From contig CAWFIT010000017.1 of assembly GCA_963815965.1 (NCBI GenBank), positions 124,001-188,000 of the forward strand: a DNA stretch of 64,000 nt, written 5' to 3'. The stretch is from DASVFB01 sp963815965 (lineage in GTDB: Bacteria > Actinomycetota > Thermoleophilia > Gaiellales > Gaiellaceae). Under the pieces are notes generated by a model, which was given only the letters and a program-made list of their open reading frames with translations, was not told the DNA's origin and did not search any database. The translations under genes were made by a program, and so were the position numbers. This document shows positions 1 to 10,638 of the stretch, in pieces. Numbering within the stretch: position 1 is the stretch's first letter; each line of letters opens with the position of its first letter.

Positions 1-707
1 GCCGAGAGCGGGCCCGTGCGGGCCTGCGGATCGCCGAGCACGCGGCCGAGCGAGCTCTTCCGGGAGAAGCCGACGAGCACCGGCCGCCCCAGCTTCAGGA
101 GCACGTCGAGACGAGAGACGAGCTCGAAGTTCTGCTCGACGGTCTTGCCGAAGCCGATTCCAGGATCGAGGCAGATGCGCCGTTCGTCGATGCCCGCAGC
201 CACCGCGAAGCCGAGCCGCTCCTCCAGGAACGCCGCCACGTCCGAGGCGACGTCCGTGTACGTCGGGCGCTCCTGCATCGTGCGCGGATCGCCCTGCATG
301 TGGGTCAAGCAGACGTAGCAACCCGCATCGGCGATGACGCCCGCGAGCTCGGGGTCGCCGCGCAGCGCCGTGACGTCGTTCACGAGCTCGGCGCCGAGGG
401 CGAGCGCCCGCCGCGCGACCCCCGCCTTCGCCGTGTCGATCGAGATCGGCACCTCGCGGTCGAGCCGCTCGAACACAGGCACGACGCGGCGCAGCTCCTC
501 GTCCAGCGTCACGCCCGCGGACCCCGGCCGCGTCGACTCGCCGCCGACGTCAACGATCGCCGCTCCCTCCGCGACCATGCGCCGAGCCGTCGCGGCCGCG
601 TCGTCGGGATCGAGGTTCGCGCCGCCGTCCGAGAACGAATCAGGCGTCACGTTGACGACGCCCATCACCGACGGACGCGGAAAGCGCTCTTCGATCGTCG
701 CCGTCAC
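1..707 (-). CDS. folP: Dihydropteroate synthase (C-terminus beyond window)
   Basis: Condenses p-aminobenzoate with the pterin pyrophosphate to make dihydropteroate in folate synthesis; cytosolic TIM barrel. The reverse-strand translation gives the family signatures in order: VMGVVNVTPDSFSDGG near the start, DVGGESTRPG, ISIDT, NDV, CLTHMQGDPRTM, DPGIGFGK and GFSRKSSLG. About 235 residues are present of a usual 260-290, so only the C-terminal end is missing. The GTG at 707 is chosen because it is the nearest start ahead of the first conserved motif. It fires away from the ABC exporter, whose start lies 19 bp off, so promoters must overlap the 5' ends. In many actinobacteria folP follows ftsH and folE directly; here the exporter pair lies between. 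Confidence 0.95.
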   Translation of the reverse strand, partial: MTATIEERFPRPSVMGVVNVTPDSFSDGGANLDPDDAAATARRMVAEGAAIVDVGGESTRPGSAGVTLDEELRRVVPVFERLDREVPISIDTAKAGVARRALALGAELVNDVTALRGDPELAGVIADAGCYVCLTHMQGDPRTMQERPTYTDVASDVAAFLEERLGFAVAAGIDERRICLDPGIGFGKTVEQNFELVSRLDVLLKLGRPVLVGFSRKSSLGRVLGDPQARTGPLS

Positions 708-726
708 CGTCGAGATACTGTCGCAC

Positions 727-2445
727 GTGGAAACCCCCTGGAGATATCTCGGCACGAAGGTTCGGGAACAGCGCTTCGGCGTCGTCGGCGCGGTGATCAG
801 CGGGCTTTCGTGGCAGGCCTCAGCCATTCTCGCGCCGCTCCTGGTCGCGCATGCGATCGATGCCGGCATCGAAGAACACGACCGCACGCAGCTGATGCTC
901 TCGGCGGCCGGAATCGTCGTCCTGGGCATCGTCGAGTCGATCGCTGGCGCGATGCGTCACTACTTCGCGATCCGCAACCGCGGGCGCGGGCAGGCAGCTG
1001 TCCGCGACGGGATCTTCCACCACGTGCTCGGGCTCGACGCGAGCTATCACGACCGCGTCGGAGCCGGAGAGCTGATGAGCCGCGCGTCGAACGACGCGGA
1101 GCTTGTCGCGCGGATGCTCGACGCGATGGGCCACACGATCGGCTACCTGCTCACGATCTTCGGCGTCTGCATCGTGCTGCTCGTGCTCAACCCGACCCTC
1201 GCGCTGGTCGTCCTCCTGCCGCTGCCGTTCATCGCCTTTGGCTTCTGGCGCTACTCGTCGCGCTACGCCGAGCGCACGCGAGTTCTCCAGGAGGAGCTCG
1301 CGGCGGCGACGACGCTCGTCGAGGAGACCGTCTCAGGCATCCGCGTCGTGAAGGGTCTCGGCGCCGGGTCTGCGCTCTCCGCGCGCTTCCGCCGGCAGAG
1401 CGACCGCGTCGTGGCGCGTGCCCTGGACGTCGCGAACGTCGACGCCGTGTTTCTCCCCCTGCTCGAGGTGCTGCCGTTGCTCGCCATCCTCGCTGTCCTC
1501 TGGCTCGGCTCGCGGATGGCGGTCAAGGGTCAGATCTCGATCGGGGCGCTCGTCGCGTTCACGACGTACGTGTCGATGCTCGTGTGGCCGATGCGCGTCA
1601 TCGGACAGCGCGTCGGAACGCTCCAGCAGGCTGTCGCTGCAGCGCGCCGAGTCGTCGACGTGCTCCGCGAACGGTCGGCGATCGTCGAGCGGCCGGACGC
1701 GCGCCGGTCTGAGTTGCGCGGGCATGTTCGCTTCGACGACGTTCGCTTTGCGTACGAGAGCGCGAGGCCCGTGCTCGACGGCTTGACGCTCGAGATCGAA
1801 CGGGGCACATCGCTCGCGCTCGTCGGCGAGACCGGCTGCGGCAAGAGCACCGTCGCCGGGCTACTCGCGCGCTTCTACGACCCCGACGACGGGAGTGTGT
1901 CGATCGACGGCGTCGACCTGCGCGACCTTCGCCTCGTCGACGTACGCCGAGCGGTCGCGTCCGTCTTCTCGGAGACGTTCCTCTTCACGGACACGGTGCG
2001 GGCCAACATCGCATACGCGCGGCCCGATGCGAGCGACGTGGAGATCGAACGTGCGACACGACTCGCCGGCGCGAGCGAGTTCGTGCGACGGCTACCCGAG
2101 GGATACGACACCCTGCTGGGCGAGCGGGGTTATTCGCTCTCGGGCGGGCAGAGGCAGCGCCTCGCGATCGCGCGCGCGATCCTCGCCGACCCTGCTGTGC
2201 TCATCCTCGACGACGCGACGTCGGCGGTGGACGCGACGAAGGAGCACGAGATCCGGTCCGCGCTCGCCGAGGTGATGCACGGCCGGACGACGCTCGTGAT
2301 CGCTCATCGCGCAGCGACGATCGCACTCGCCGACCGCGTCGCCGTGCTCCAGGACGGACGCATCGTCGAGCAGGGGACGCATGCGGAGCTCGTGGAACGG
2401 TCGACCCGCTATCGCTTGCTGCTCGCCTTGGAGGAGGCGGCGTGA
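727..2445 (+). CDS. Heterodimeric ABC exporter, degenerate-site subunit
   Basis: Half-transporter of 572 residues: six-helix membrane domain (about 20-300), then a nucleotide-binding domain. Walker A GETGCGKST lies at about 366-374 and the signature LSGGQ at 471-475. Walker B reads LILDDATSAVD, so the catalytic glutamate is replaced by Asp496; the switch histidine (IAHR) is present. In TM287/288- and BmrCD-type exporters this Asp marks the subunit that forms the non-hydrolysing site. The next gene overlaps by 4 bp (GTGA) and carries the complementary features, so the two proteins almost certainly form one heterodimer exporting a drug, lipid or peptide; the substrate is unknown. The GTG at 727 is the best available start but has no clear ribosome-binding site. 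Confidence 0.92.
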   Translation: METPWRYLGTKVREQRFGVVGAVISGLSWQASAILAPLLVAHAIDAGIEEHDRTQLMLSAAGIVVLGIVESIAGAMRHYFAIRNRGRGQAAVRDGIFHHVLGLDASYHDRVGAGELMSRASNDAELVARMLDAMGHTIGYLLTIFGVCIVLLVLNPTLALVVLLPLPFIAFGFWRYSSRYAERTRVLQEELAAATTLVEETVSGIRVVKGLGAGSALSARFRRQSDRVVARALDVANVDAVFLPLLEVLPLLAILAVLWLGSRMAVKGQISIGALVAFTTYVSMLVWPMRVIGQRVGTLQQAVAAARRVVDVLRERSAIVERPDARRSELRGHVRFDDVRFAYESARPVLDGLTLEIERGTSLALVGETGCGKSTVAGLLARFYDPDDGSVSIDGVDLRDLRLVDVRRAVASVFSETFLFTDTVRANIAYARPDASDVEIERATRLAGASEFVRRLPEGYDTLLGERGYSLSGGQRQRLAIARAILADPAVLILDDATSAVDATKEHEIRSALAEVMHGRTTLVIAHRAATIALADRVAVLQDGRIVEQGTHAELVERSTRYRLLLALEEAA

Positions 2446-4271
2446 GCCCTGTGCGGCGCCGCGTCGGCGCGATGCTTCGGCCGTATCGTCGGCTCATCGC
2501 GCTGGCCGGCGTAGGGATCGTCGGCGCTACCGTCGTGACGATCGCTGCGCCGCTGCTCCTGCGCTACGCGATCGACGAAGGAGTGCGCAAGGACGACCTC
2601 GGGCCGGTGAATACTGCGGCGCTGATCTACCTCGGGCTCGCGCTCCTGCGTCCGGTGTTCGAGCGGATGATCGTCCTCTCGTCCGCGCGCGCCGGCGAGC
2701 GCTTTCTCGGCGACCTGCGCGTGGCTGCATACGACCACCTGCAGCGGCTCTCGATGCCGTTCTTCGAGAGCGAGCGCGCGGGTGTCCTCGTCTCGCGCCT
2801 CACGGCGGACGTCCAGTCGTTGACGACCTTCGTGCGCCAGGTGCTCGTCGAGGTCGTCGGAAACATGCTCCTGCTCGTCGTGACTCTGACGATTCTCGTC
2901 TTCCTGTCGCCGATTCTCGCCGCGGTCGTGTTCGTCTCGTTGCCGATCCTGCTCGTATCGTCGGCGTCGTATCGCAGGCGCTCGCAGCCGACTTTCCTCG
3001 CGCTGCGCGACCGCATCGCGGACGTGATGACAGCGCTGCAGGAGGGTCTCACCGGCGTTCGCGTCGTACAGTCCTTTGCGCGCGAGCATGAACACGAGCA
3101 GGCGTACCGCGCGCGCAGCTGGTCGCTGGTGCGTGCATGGCGCACGGCGTCGCTCGTCAACATGCGATTCTTCCCCGCGATCTCGCTCGCGCAGGCGGTG
3201 TCGACCGCGGCCGTGCTCGTTACAGGCGGCTACCTCTACTGGGACGACAAGGTGTCGATCGGCACTGTGGCCGCCGTCGCGCTTTACCTGACGAGCCTCT
3301 TCGAGCCGGTCGGAAGACTCGGTGACTGGTACAGCGAGCTGCAATCGGGGCGTGCGGCGTTGACGAAGATCGTCGACCTGCTGGAGACGCCTGTCAGCGT
3401 CGAGTCGGGGGAGAGCGCGGTGCCGGCCTCGGGCGACCTCGTCGTCTACGCAGCGCACTTCTCGTACGACAGCGGCCCGCCGGCCGTCGACGGAGTCTCG
3501 ATGGAGGTCTTTCAGGGCGAGCACCTTGCCCTCGTGGGAGCGACCGGCGCGGGGAAGTCGACGCTCGCGAAGCTGCTCACGCGTCAGTACGACCCGCTGA
3601 GCGGCTCGGTGCGCTTCGGCGGCCTCGACCTACGCCACGCGACGTCGGCGTCGCTGCGCGAGCGGATCGTGTTTCTCCCTCAGGAAGGGCACCTGTTCGC
3701 GGGCTCGATCGCCGAGAACGTCCGGCTCGCTCGACCGAGTGCGTCGGGCGAGGAGGTGGAAGCCGCTCTCGCACGGATCGGTGCTCTCGAGCGATTCAGC
3801 GGGCTTCCGGAGGGCATTCACACGGACGTCCAGACGCGCGGCCTGCGGCTGTCCTCCGGCGAGCGGCAGCTCATTGCCCTCGCGCGTGCGGCACTCGTCG
3901 AGCCGGCGGTGATCGTGCTGGACGAGGCGACGTCCTCGCTCGATCCCGGGACGGAGCGCGACGTCGAGCGCGCGATCGCAGCGGTTTCGCAAGACCGGAC
4001 GGTGATCACGATCGCGCACCGGCTGTCGACGGCAGAGCGCGCAGACCGCGTCGCGCTACTCGAGAACGGTCGTCTCGTCGAGCTCGCGTCGCACGACGAG
4101 CTCGTCGCGCAGGGCGCCCGCTACGCCGAGCTCTGGGCGTCTTGGCAGGCGGGGCTCGAAACCGTCAGGCCAAGCGAGATCAGGGTCGAGCACGTCGGCG
4201 CAGACGTTGAGGATGAACCGGCGCGGCGAGCGGCGCGTCCGCAAGACGAACCGCGGGGAGAGCGCGTCTAA
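2442..4271 (+). CDS. Heterodimeric ABC exporter, catalytic subunit
   Basis: A 609-residue half-transporter, translationally coupled to the preceding gene through a GTGA overlap. Six membrane helices fill about residues 15-300. Walker A is GATGAGKST at about 366-374. The signature is the divergent LSSGERQ (from about 470), while Walker B is canonical, VIVLDEATSSLD, with the catalytic Glu at about 496 and IAHR behind it. Canonical Glu here plus divergent signature, opposite the LSGGQ and Asp of its partner, is the expected split of one active and one degenerate ATP site. A charged tail of about 35 residues follows the nucleotide-binding domain. Transcription ends in a hairpin-rich gap facing ftsH. 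Confidence 0.92.
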   Translation: MSPVRRRVGAMLRPYRRLIALAGVGIVGATVVTIAAPLLLRYAIDEGVRKDDLGPVNTAALIYLGLALLRPVFERMIVLSSARAGERFLGDLRVAAYDHLQRLSMPFFESERAGVLVSRLTADVQSLTTFVRQVLVEVVGNMLLLVVTLTILVFLSPILAAVVFVSLPILLVSSASYRRRSQPTFLALRDRIADVMTALQEGLTGVRVVQSFAREHEHEQAYRARSWSLVRAWRTASLVNMRFFPAISLAQAVSTAAVLVTGGYLYWDDKVSIGTVAAVALYLTSLFEPVGRLGDWYSELQSGRAALTKIVDLLETPVSVESGESAVPASGDLVVYAAHFSYDSGPPAVDGVSMEVFQGEHLALVGATGAGKSTLAKLLTRQYDPLSGSVRFGGLDLRHATSASLRERIVFLPQEGHLFAGSIAENVRLARPSASGEEVEAALARIGALERFSGLPEGIHTDVQTRGLRLSSGERQLIALARAALVEPAVIVLDEATSSLDPGTERDVERAIAAVSQDRTVITIAHRLSTAERADRVALLENGRLVELASHDELVAQGARYAELWASWQAGLETVRPSEIRVEHVGADVEDEPARRAARPQDEPRGERV

Positions 4272-4286
4272 GACTCCGTTCCGCCG

Positions 4287-4309
4287 GCAGCGGGGCTTCG
4301 CCCCGCTGC
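4287..4309 (+). terminator. Hairpin after the ABC exporter operon
   Basis: Perfect 9-bp stem GCAGCGGGG / CCCCGCTGC with loop CTTCG, starting 16 nt after the exporter stop codon. There is no T-run behind it, so intrinsic termination is only suggested. It sits in the gap between genes that converge. Confidence 0.5.
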
Positions 4310-4351
4310 ACACACACCTTCACCGAAGCAGCACGCCTTCAACATCACCTT

Positions 4352-4415
4352 GGGCACGCGCGCGAAGCGCGCCTGCCCGGGCTACCCGGCGCAAAATGCA
4401 AAGCATTTTTGCGCC
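4352..4415 (-). repeat. Tandem-hairpin intergenic repeat, copy A
   Basis: Two adjacent hairpins, read on the minus strand, beginning 13 nt after the ftsH stop. Hairpin 1 (4415-4388) pairs GGCGCAAAAATGC with GCATTTTGCGCC around a 3-nt loop, with one bulged base. Hairpin 2 (4378-4352) pairs GGGCAGGCGCGC with GCGCGCGTGCCC. The linker and second hairpin match a plus-strand copy at 39827-39861 with 3 differences over about 36 nt. The first hairpins differ in sequence but keep the fold. Both copies follow a stop codon in the sense direction. It may act as the ftsH transcription terminator or 3' end stabiliser. Confidence 0.75.
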
Positions 4416-4428
4416 GAACCGAAGGGCG

Positions 4429-6384
<1,956 letters not shown>

Positions 6385-6436
6385 AGATCCTCTGATCGGC
6401 AGGGTACCAGCGCTTTAATACCCCGACGAGAGGGGC

Positions 6437-6988
6437 TTATGGGAAGGCGTCTGGGTCTAGTACGGCGACGTACGGGAGATTCCTGTACCGCTCGCCGAAG
6501 TCCAGCCCGTATCCGATCACGAACTCGTTCGGGATCTCGAATCCGGTGTAGCGGACATCGACGTGGATCTCCCGCCGTTCCGGCTTCGTTAGGAGGGCGC
6601 AAATCTCGAGCGAGGCCGGGTTGCGGGACTCGAGATTGCGGATGAGGTAGGAAAGCGTGAGGCCAGAGTCGATGATGTCTTCGACGACGAGCACGTCCCG
6701 GCCCTCGATGTTGATGTCTAGGTCCTTGAGGATCCTGACGACGCCCGAGGAGTCGGTCGATGCGCCGTAGCTGGAGATCGCCATGAAGTCGACCTCGCAT
6801 GGAATGCTGAGCTGGCGCATCAGGTCGGCCATGAAGAAGACCGCGCCTTTGAGCACCCCGACAAGCAGGAGATCCTTGCCTGCGTAGTCGTTGGAGATCT
6901 CCGAGCCGAGCTCGGCGACGCGCGCTGAGACGACATCCTCCTCGATGAGCACCTTCGAGACACCGAGGGTGAGCTCGGCCATCGTCAT
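6437..6988 (-). CDS. hpt: Hypoxanthine phosphoribosyltransferase
   Basis: Salvages hypoxanthine or guanine with PRPP to give IMP or GMP. The 183 residues contain the type I phosphoribosyltransferase PRPP loop VLVVEDIIDSGLTL, the N-terminal GVLKGAVFF loop and the C-terminal IPNEFVIGYGLD. Length matches the family. The ATG at 6988 is chosen because it overlaps the tilS stop as ATGA, a coupling typical of this gene pair. A longer reading upstream would run through tilS and adds only low-complexity arginine-rich sequence. A second ATG lies two codons in. Confidence 0.96.
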   Translation of the reverse strand: MTMAELTLGVSKVLIEEDVVSARVAELGSEISNDYAGKDLLLVGVLKGAVFFMADLMRQLSIPCEVDFMAISSYGASTDSSGVVRILKDLDINIEGRDVLVVEDIIDSGLTLSYLIRNLESRNPASLEICALLTKPERREIHVDVRYTGFEIPNEFVIGYGLDFGERYRNLPYVAVLDPDAFP

Positions 6989-7959
6989 TCGCGCGTCGCC
7001 TCGATGCCGGGCGCGTCGACGATCCCGGGTACGGCGACGACCTCGTCCCCCCGGACGACGAGGGGCCACATTTCTCTCTCAGAGCGCGGGATCTTCGCGT
7101 CCACGAACACGTCCTGGATCTTCTTCGAGCGACCCGCGAGCCGGTCGCCCGCGCGCCACGTTCGTACCTTAAGGCCTGGGACGTCGGACACGATGCGCCA
7201 AGGCCCCCAGCGAACCTCTCGGTCGAGGGCGAGTGGGGATGACTCGAGCCACAGCCGGTCGTACTCGCGCACCGCCTGAACGCCACCGCCGAGGTCGACG
7301 CGCTTCGAGCCGACCGACGAGGAGATCAGCTCTGCGATGGCCGGATGCAGAGTCTCACGTTGTTCGAGGGCCCGAAGGATGTTCGCGTCCGCGGCCGGAT
7401 GGATGCACCTCAGCAGCGGCAGCACCTGTTCGCGGATCAGCCCGCGGACGGTGTCGCGGTTCGAGCTGTCGTCGCGGTATGCAAGGCCGTTGCTGTCGCA
7501 GTACTGCCGCGCCTCGTCCCGCCAGATGCACAGCAGCGGCCGGACGACGCCGTCCTCGCGGCTCGACTTGATCCCCTTGGCGTTCCCACTCGTCACGAGC
7601 CGGTAGACGATCGTCTCGACCTGGTCGGAGAGTGTGTGGCCGGTGGCGCGGAGACTGTCCTGCGCGAATCCGTAGCGGATGCGCCGCAGCTCGTCTTCGG
7701 TCTTCCCGCCGGCTCCGTCGACGACGTCGGCGCCGAGCGTCTCGCCGCAGAAGCGGGCGTCCTCGTCGGATTCCTCGCCACGCAGGCCGTGATTCACGTG
7801 CAGCGCGGAGACGCGGTAACCGAGCCCGCGAAGGACATGCCAGAGACAGGTCGAGTCGGGACCGCCAGAGACGAGAACGGTGACCTCACCGCCAGATGGG
7901 ATGAGGCTCTCGTCACGGATGAACGCCTCGACACGCTCGGGCACTGTCTGTTCCGGCAT
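6985..7959 (-). CDS. tilS: tRNA(Ile)-lysidine synthetase
   Basis: Attaches lysine to C34 of the CAU-anticodon tRNA(Ile) so that it reads AUA. The N-terminal PP-loop ATPase motif SGGPDST is at residues 31-37, and HVNHGLRGEESDED follows at about 55, both diagnostic. At 324 residues it has the N-terminal domain and a shortened C-terminal part (AGDRL and KKIQDVFVDAKIP are recognisable). The ATG at 7959 lies 24 nt after the stop of a small membrane-protein gene, so it is probably in the same transcript. The stop overlaps the hpt start. Confidence 0.95.
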   Translation of the reverse strand: MPEQTVPERVEAFIRDESLIPSGGEVTVLVSGGPDSTCLWHVLRGLGYRVSALHVNHGLRGEESDEDARFCGETLGADVVDGAGGKTEDELRRIRYGFAQDSLRATGHTLSDQVETIVYRLVTSGNAKGIKSSREDGVVRPLLCIWRDEARQYCDSNGLAYRDDSSNRDTVRGLIREQVLPLLRCIHPAADANILRALEQRETLHPAIAELISSSVGSKRVDLGGGVQAVREYDRLWLESSPLALDREVRWGPWRIVSDVPGLKVRTWRAGDRLAGRSKKIQDVFVDAKIPRSEREMWPLVVRGDEVVAVPGIVDAPGIEATRE

Positions 7960-7983
7960 AGGTGATGTAGGTCTACACCTACG

Positions 7984-8166
7984 TCACTCAGAGCGGCGGA
8001 GCTTCTCCTCCGACGGCCCCGGCATCCAGCCCGGTCGGCGCCTCGAGTCGCGAGGCGGTGGCCCTTGGCGCTCCCAGTGGCGCCCGGCGTAGGCGGCAAG
8101 CTCCTGTGCGGCCCAGCGGAGCAGCCAAAGACCGACGCCGATCTTCACCAGGTTGGAGAGGCGCAC
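7984..8166 (-). CDS. Small putative membrane protein, function unknown
   Basis: About 60 residues. A hydrophobic N-terminal stretch (VKIGVGLWLLRWAAQELAAY) could span the membrane once, and the rest is Arg/Pro-rich and hydrophilic. The start is GTG 8166 or the adjacent TTG 8169. It overlaps the 3' end of the histidine-phosphatase gene by 22-25 bp and ends 24 bp before tilS, so it fills an otherwise empty slot in the operon. I recognise no family. Codon use looks like its neighbours, but the short length and 5' overlap leave real doubt. Confidence 0.45.
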   Translation of the reverse strand: MRLSNLVKIGVGLWLLRWAAQELAAYAGRHWERQGPPPRDSRRRPGWMPGPSEEKLRRSE

Positions 8167-8738
8167 CAACCCTCCAAGAGCGCTACCGCCGACTCCAGCT
8201 CGCCAACCGCGAGCCTGTACGCATGCGCGTGCTCTACGAGCGGCACGCGGCGGGCGGGATCGACCCCGTCGCGCGCCGCGAGCACGTATGCGATCGGCAG
8301 CGAGTGGGCGACAACAAGCGCGACCCGCTCGGCATGCTCGAGCACGAGCCGAAAGCCGCGCACGTATCGCTCGATGATCTCGTGCCTGCTCTCACCGCCC
8401 CCGGGAACCTCTTCAGCAGACGCAGCCGAGCCGGCCCACGAACGGTACGACTCGAGGTCGCCGCCCTCGAAGCTGCCGTAGCGCGGGTCATTCAACTCCG
8501 GGACGACCAGCCGCGGTAGCTCGCGGCCGCCAAGTGCGAGATCGGCGGTCTGGCGCGTCCGCTCGAACTCGGTCGTGATGCACAACTCGATGGGATCGCT
8601 CGCGATCTCTCTACCGAGCGCGCGGGCCTCCTCCTCCCCCCGAACCGTGAGCGGCCCGGGCACCGCGACCTCGCCGTTCACGAGGCCGCGCTCGCTGAAG
8701 ACGCTCTCGCCGTGCCGCGCGAGGATCACGGAGTTCAC
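8145..8738 (-). CDS. Histidine phosphatase (phosphoglycerate-mutase family)
   Basis: 197 residues with the branch-1 signature LARHGESVFSERG close to the start (phosphohistidine in RHG), TTEFERTRQTA with the second arginine, and the C-terminal histidine in LVVAHSLPIAYVL. Such proteins are phosphomonoesterases or mutases; the substrate cannot be read from sequence. GTG 8738 overlaps the stop of the upstream FMN-dependent dehydrogenase as GTGA, indicating translational coupling. A longer reading from 8777 would lie inside that gene. Confidence 0.88.
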   Translation of the reverse strand: MNSVILARHGESVFSERGLVNGEVAVPGPLTVRGEEEARALGREIASDPIELCITTEFERTRQTADLALGGRELPRLVVPELNDPRYGSFEGGDLESYRSWAGSAASAEEVPGGGESRHEIIERYVRGFRLVLEHAERVALVVAHSLPIAYVLAARDGVDPARRVPLVEHAHAYRLAVGELESAVALLEGWCASPTW

Positions 8739-9745
8739 TCGACGTGCTCCCGCGTCACTTTTGCTGGAGAAGTGCACCCAAGAAGGCGCAGGCCAAGCTC
8801 CACCTCGTCGCGCAACAGCTGCAGGACGTGAACCACGCCCTCCTCCCCGCCCGCGGCAAGCGCGTAGACAATCGGACGGCCGACGAGCACGGCTCGCGCA
8901 CCGAGCGCGAGTGCGCGCAGGACATCCGCGCCGCGGCGCACGCCGCTGTCGAGCAGGACCTCCGCGCGTTCACCGACGGCCTCCGCGACTTGAGGGAGCG
9001 CGTCGATCGACGCCGGCACGCCGTCGAGCTGCCGCCCGCCGTGGTTGGACACGACCACTGCCGCCGCGCCGTGCTCGACCGCGAGCCGCGCGTCCTCGGG
9101 CGTCAATATCCCTTTTAGGACGACCGGCAGGCCGTGCCCCGCGATCCATTCGAGATCGCGCCAGCTGACGCTCGGGTCGATGTCGCCGAAGATGTCGCCC
9201 GCAACTTCGAACTCGTCCGGAATGTGAAAGCCGACCCGGTCTGCGCCCTCCCGGCGGCCAATGATCGGCACGTCGACGGTGAGCGCGAGCGCCGAGTAGT
9301 CGTTCGCACACGCCTCGTCGATCAGCGACTGCGTGATGCCGCGGTCGCGGAAGACGTACACTTGGAACCACCGCGGCGCCCCCGGTGCAGCCGCCGCCAC
9401 GGCGGCGGGACGCATCGTCGCGGACGTCGACAGCACCATGATCGTGCCGGCCCTCGCCGCCGCGCGCGCCGTAGCCGCCTCGGCCTCTGCGTGCGCGAAC
9501 TGCTGCAGCGCAACCGGTGCAACGAGGATCGGCGCTGCGACGGTGGTGCCGAGCACCGTGGTGCTCGTGTCCACGTCTGTGACGTCCACCAGCACACGCG
9601 GTCTCAACTTCCAGCGCGCGAACGCCGCGATGTTCTCGCGCAGGGTCGATTCGTCGCCTGCACCGCCGCGGAAGTACTCCCAGGCATTCTCGTCGAGACG
9701 CTCGCGCGCAAGCCGCTCGTAGTCGTAGACGTTCAGCGGCTCCAC
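8735..9745 (-). CDS. FMN-dependent alpha-hydroxy-acid dehydrogenase/oxidase
   Basis: 336-residue TIM-barrel flavoprotein of the lactate/glycolate oxidase family, which oxidises 2-hydroxy acids to 2-oxo acids. Visible elements: DYERLARERL and AWEYFRGGAGDE near the N-terminus, WFQVYVFRDR (active-site Tyr130), the FMN-contacting lysine in VVLKGILTPEDA (Lys211), the catalytic SNHGGRQLDG (His235, Arg238) and DSGVRRGADV and GRP at the phosphate site. GTG 9745 overlaps the aldo/keto reductase 3' end by 13 bp. The exact substrate (lactate, glycolate, mandelate) is not inferable. Confidence 0.92.
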   Translation of the reverse strand: MEPLNVYDYERLARERLDENAWEYFRGGAGDESTLRENIAAFARWKLRPRVLVDVTDVDTSTTVLGTTVAAPILVAPVALQQFAHAEAEAATARAAARAGTIMVLSTSATMRPAAVAAAAPGAPRWFQVYVFRDRGITQSLIDEACANDYSALALTVDVPIIGRREGADRVGFHIPDEFEVAGDIFGDIDPSVSWRDLEWIAGHGLPVVLKGILTPEDARLAVEHGAAAVVVSNHGGRQLDGVPASIDALPQVAEAVGERAEVLLDSGVRRGADVLRALALGARAVLVGRPIVYALAAGGEEGVVHVLQLLRDEVELGLRLLGCTSPAKVTREHVE

Positions 9746-10638
9746 GCGAACAACTCTGTCAGCTCGTCGCGGTCGACCTCCAGTCCGAGCGCCGCCCAAA
9801 CAGGCTCGAGATGAGCGGGCCGCCTCGGTCCGGTCACCACCGCGCCGACGAGTGGATTGGCGAGGATCCACGCCAGCGCGAGCGTCGCGGGATCGCCATG
9901 CTGCGCGAGCTCCTCCAGCGAGTCGAAGACCTCGTCGCGAACGAGCTTCGCGTACGGATCCGGCCGCAGCGTCATCCGTGAGCCGGACGGAAACGGCGTG
10001 TCGCGCGCGTACTTGCCCGTCAGCCACCCGCCCGCCAGGGGGCTGAATGCCTGGAACTCCACGCCGTGCTCCGCGCAGAGCGGCAGCACGTCGCGTTCTG
10101 CGTCGCGCGCGAGCAACGAGTACTCGTTCTGCACGACGGAGATCGGCGCCAACGCAAGCGCCTCGGCCAGATACGCGGCGTCGACATTGGAAACGCCGAT
10201 CGCTCCGATCACTCCGTCGCGGACAAGCTCCTCGAGCGCGCCGAGCGTGTCTGCGAGCGGCGTCGCCGGGTCTACTTCGTGGATGAGGTAGAGGTCGATT
10301 CGCTCGACACCCAGACGCTCGAGGCTCTCGTGAGCAACGCGACGGAGGCGCGCGGGCGCGAGGCCCGAGTCGTCGCCCTCGTGCACGGGATGGAACGCTT
10401 TGCTGGTCAGCGCAAGCCCGTCCGGCCGGCGCTCGCGGAGCCATTCGCCGATCGTCGTCTCGCTCCGCCCTCCTCCATAGGACGACGCGGTGTCGAACCG
10501 GCGGACGCCCCGAGCCCACGCCGCATCCATGAGCTCGAACGCCTCGGCCTCTCGTTCGCCCAGCCCGACGAGCGAAAGGTCCGAACCGATGCCGCCGAAG
10601 TTGCCGCAGCCGAGGACGATCCGCTCGAGGGCCCTCAA
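9733..10638 (-). CDS. Aldo/keto reductase
   Basis: 301-residue NADPH-dependent (beta/alpha)8 oxidoreductase. LGCGNFGGIGSD opens the barrel. The tetrad is visible as the Asp and Tyr of RRFDTASSYGGGRSE, the Lys of LTSKAF and the His of DLYLIHEVDP. SNVDAAYLAEAL and PLAGGWLTGKY follow. The TTG start at 10638 overlaps the stop of the acetyltransferase gene (TTGA), and its own end overlaps the next gene, so it belongs to a tightly packed operon. The substrate is unknown. Confidence 0.9.
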   Translation of the reverse strand: MRALERIVLGCGNFGGIGSDLSLVGLGEREAEAFELMDAAWARGVRRFDTASSYGGGRSETTIGEWLRERRPDGLALTSKAFHPVHEGDDSGLAPARLRRVAHESLERLGVERIDLYLIHEVDPATPLADTLGALEELVRDGVIGAIGVSNVDAAYLAEALALAPISVVQNEYSLLARDAERDVLPLCAEHGVEFQAFSPLAGGWLTGKYARDTPFPSGSRMTLRPDPYAKLVRDEVFDSLEELAQHGDPATLALAWILANPLVGAVVTGPRRPAHLEPVWAALGLEVDRDELTELFAWSR

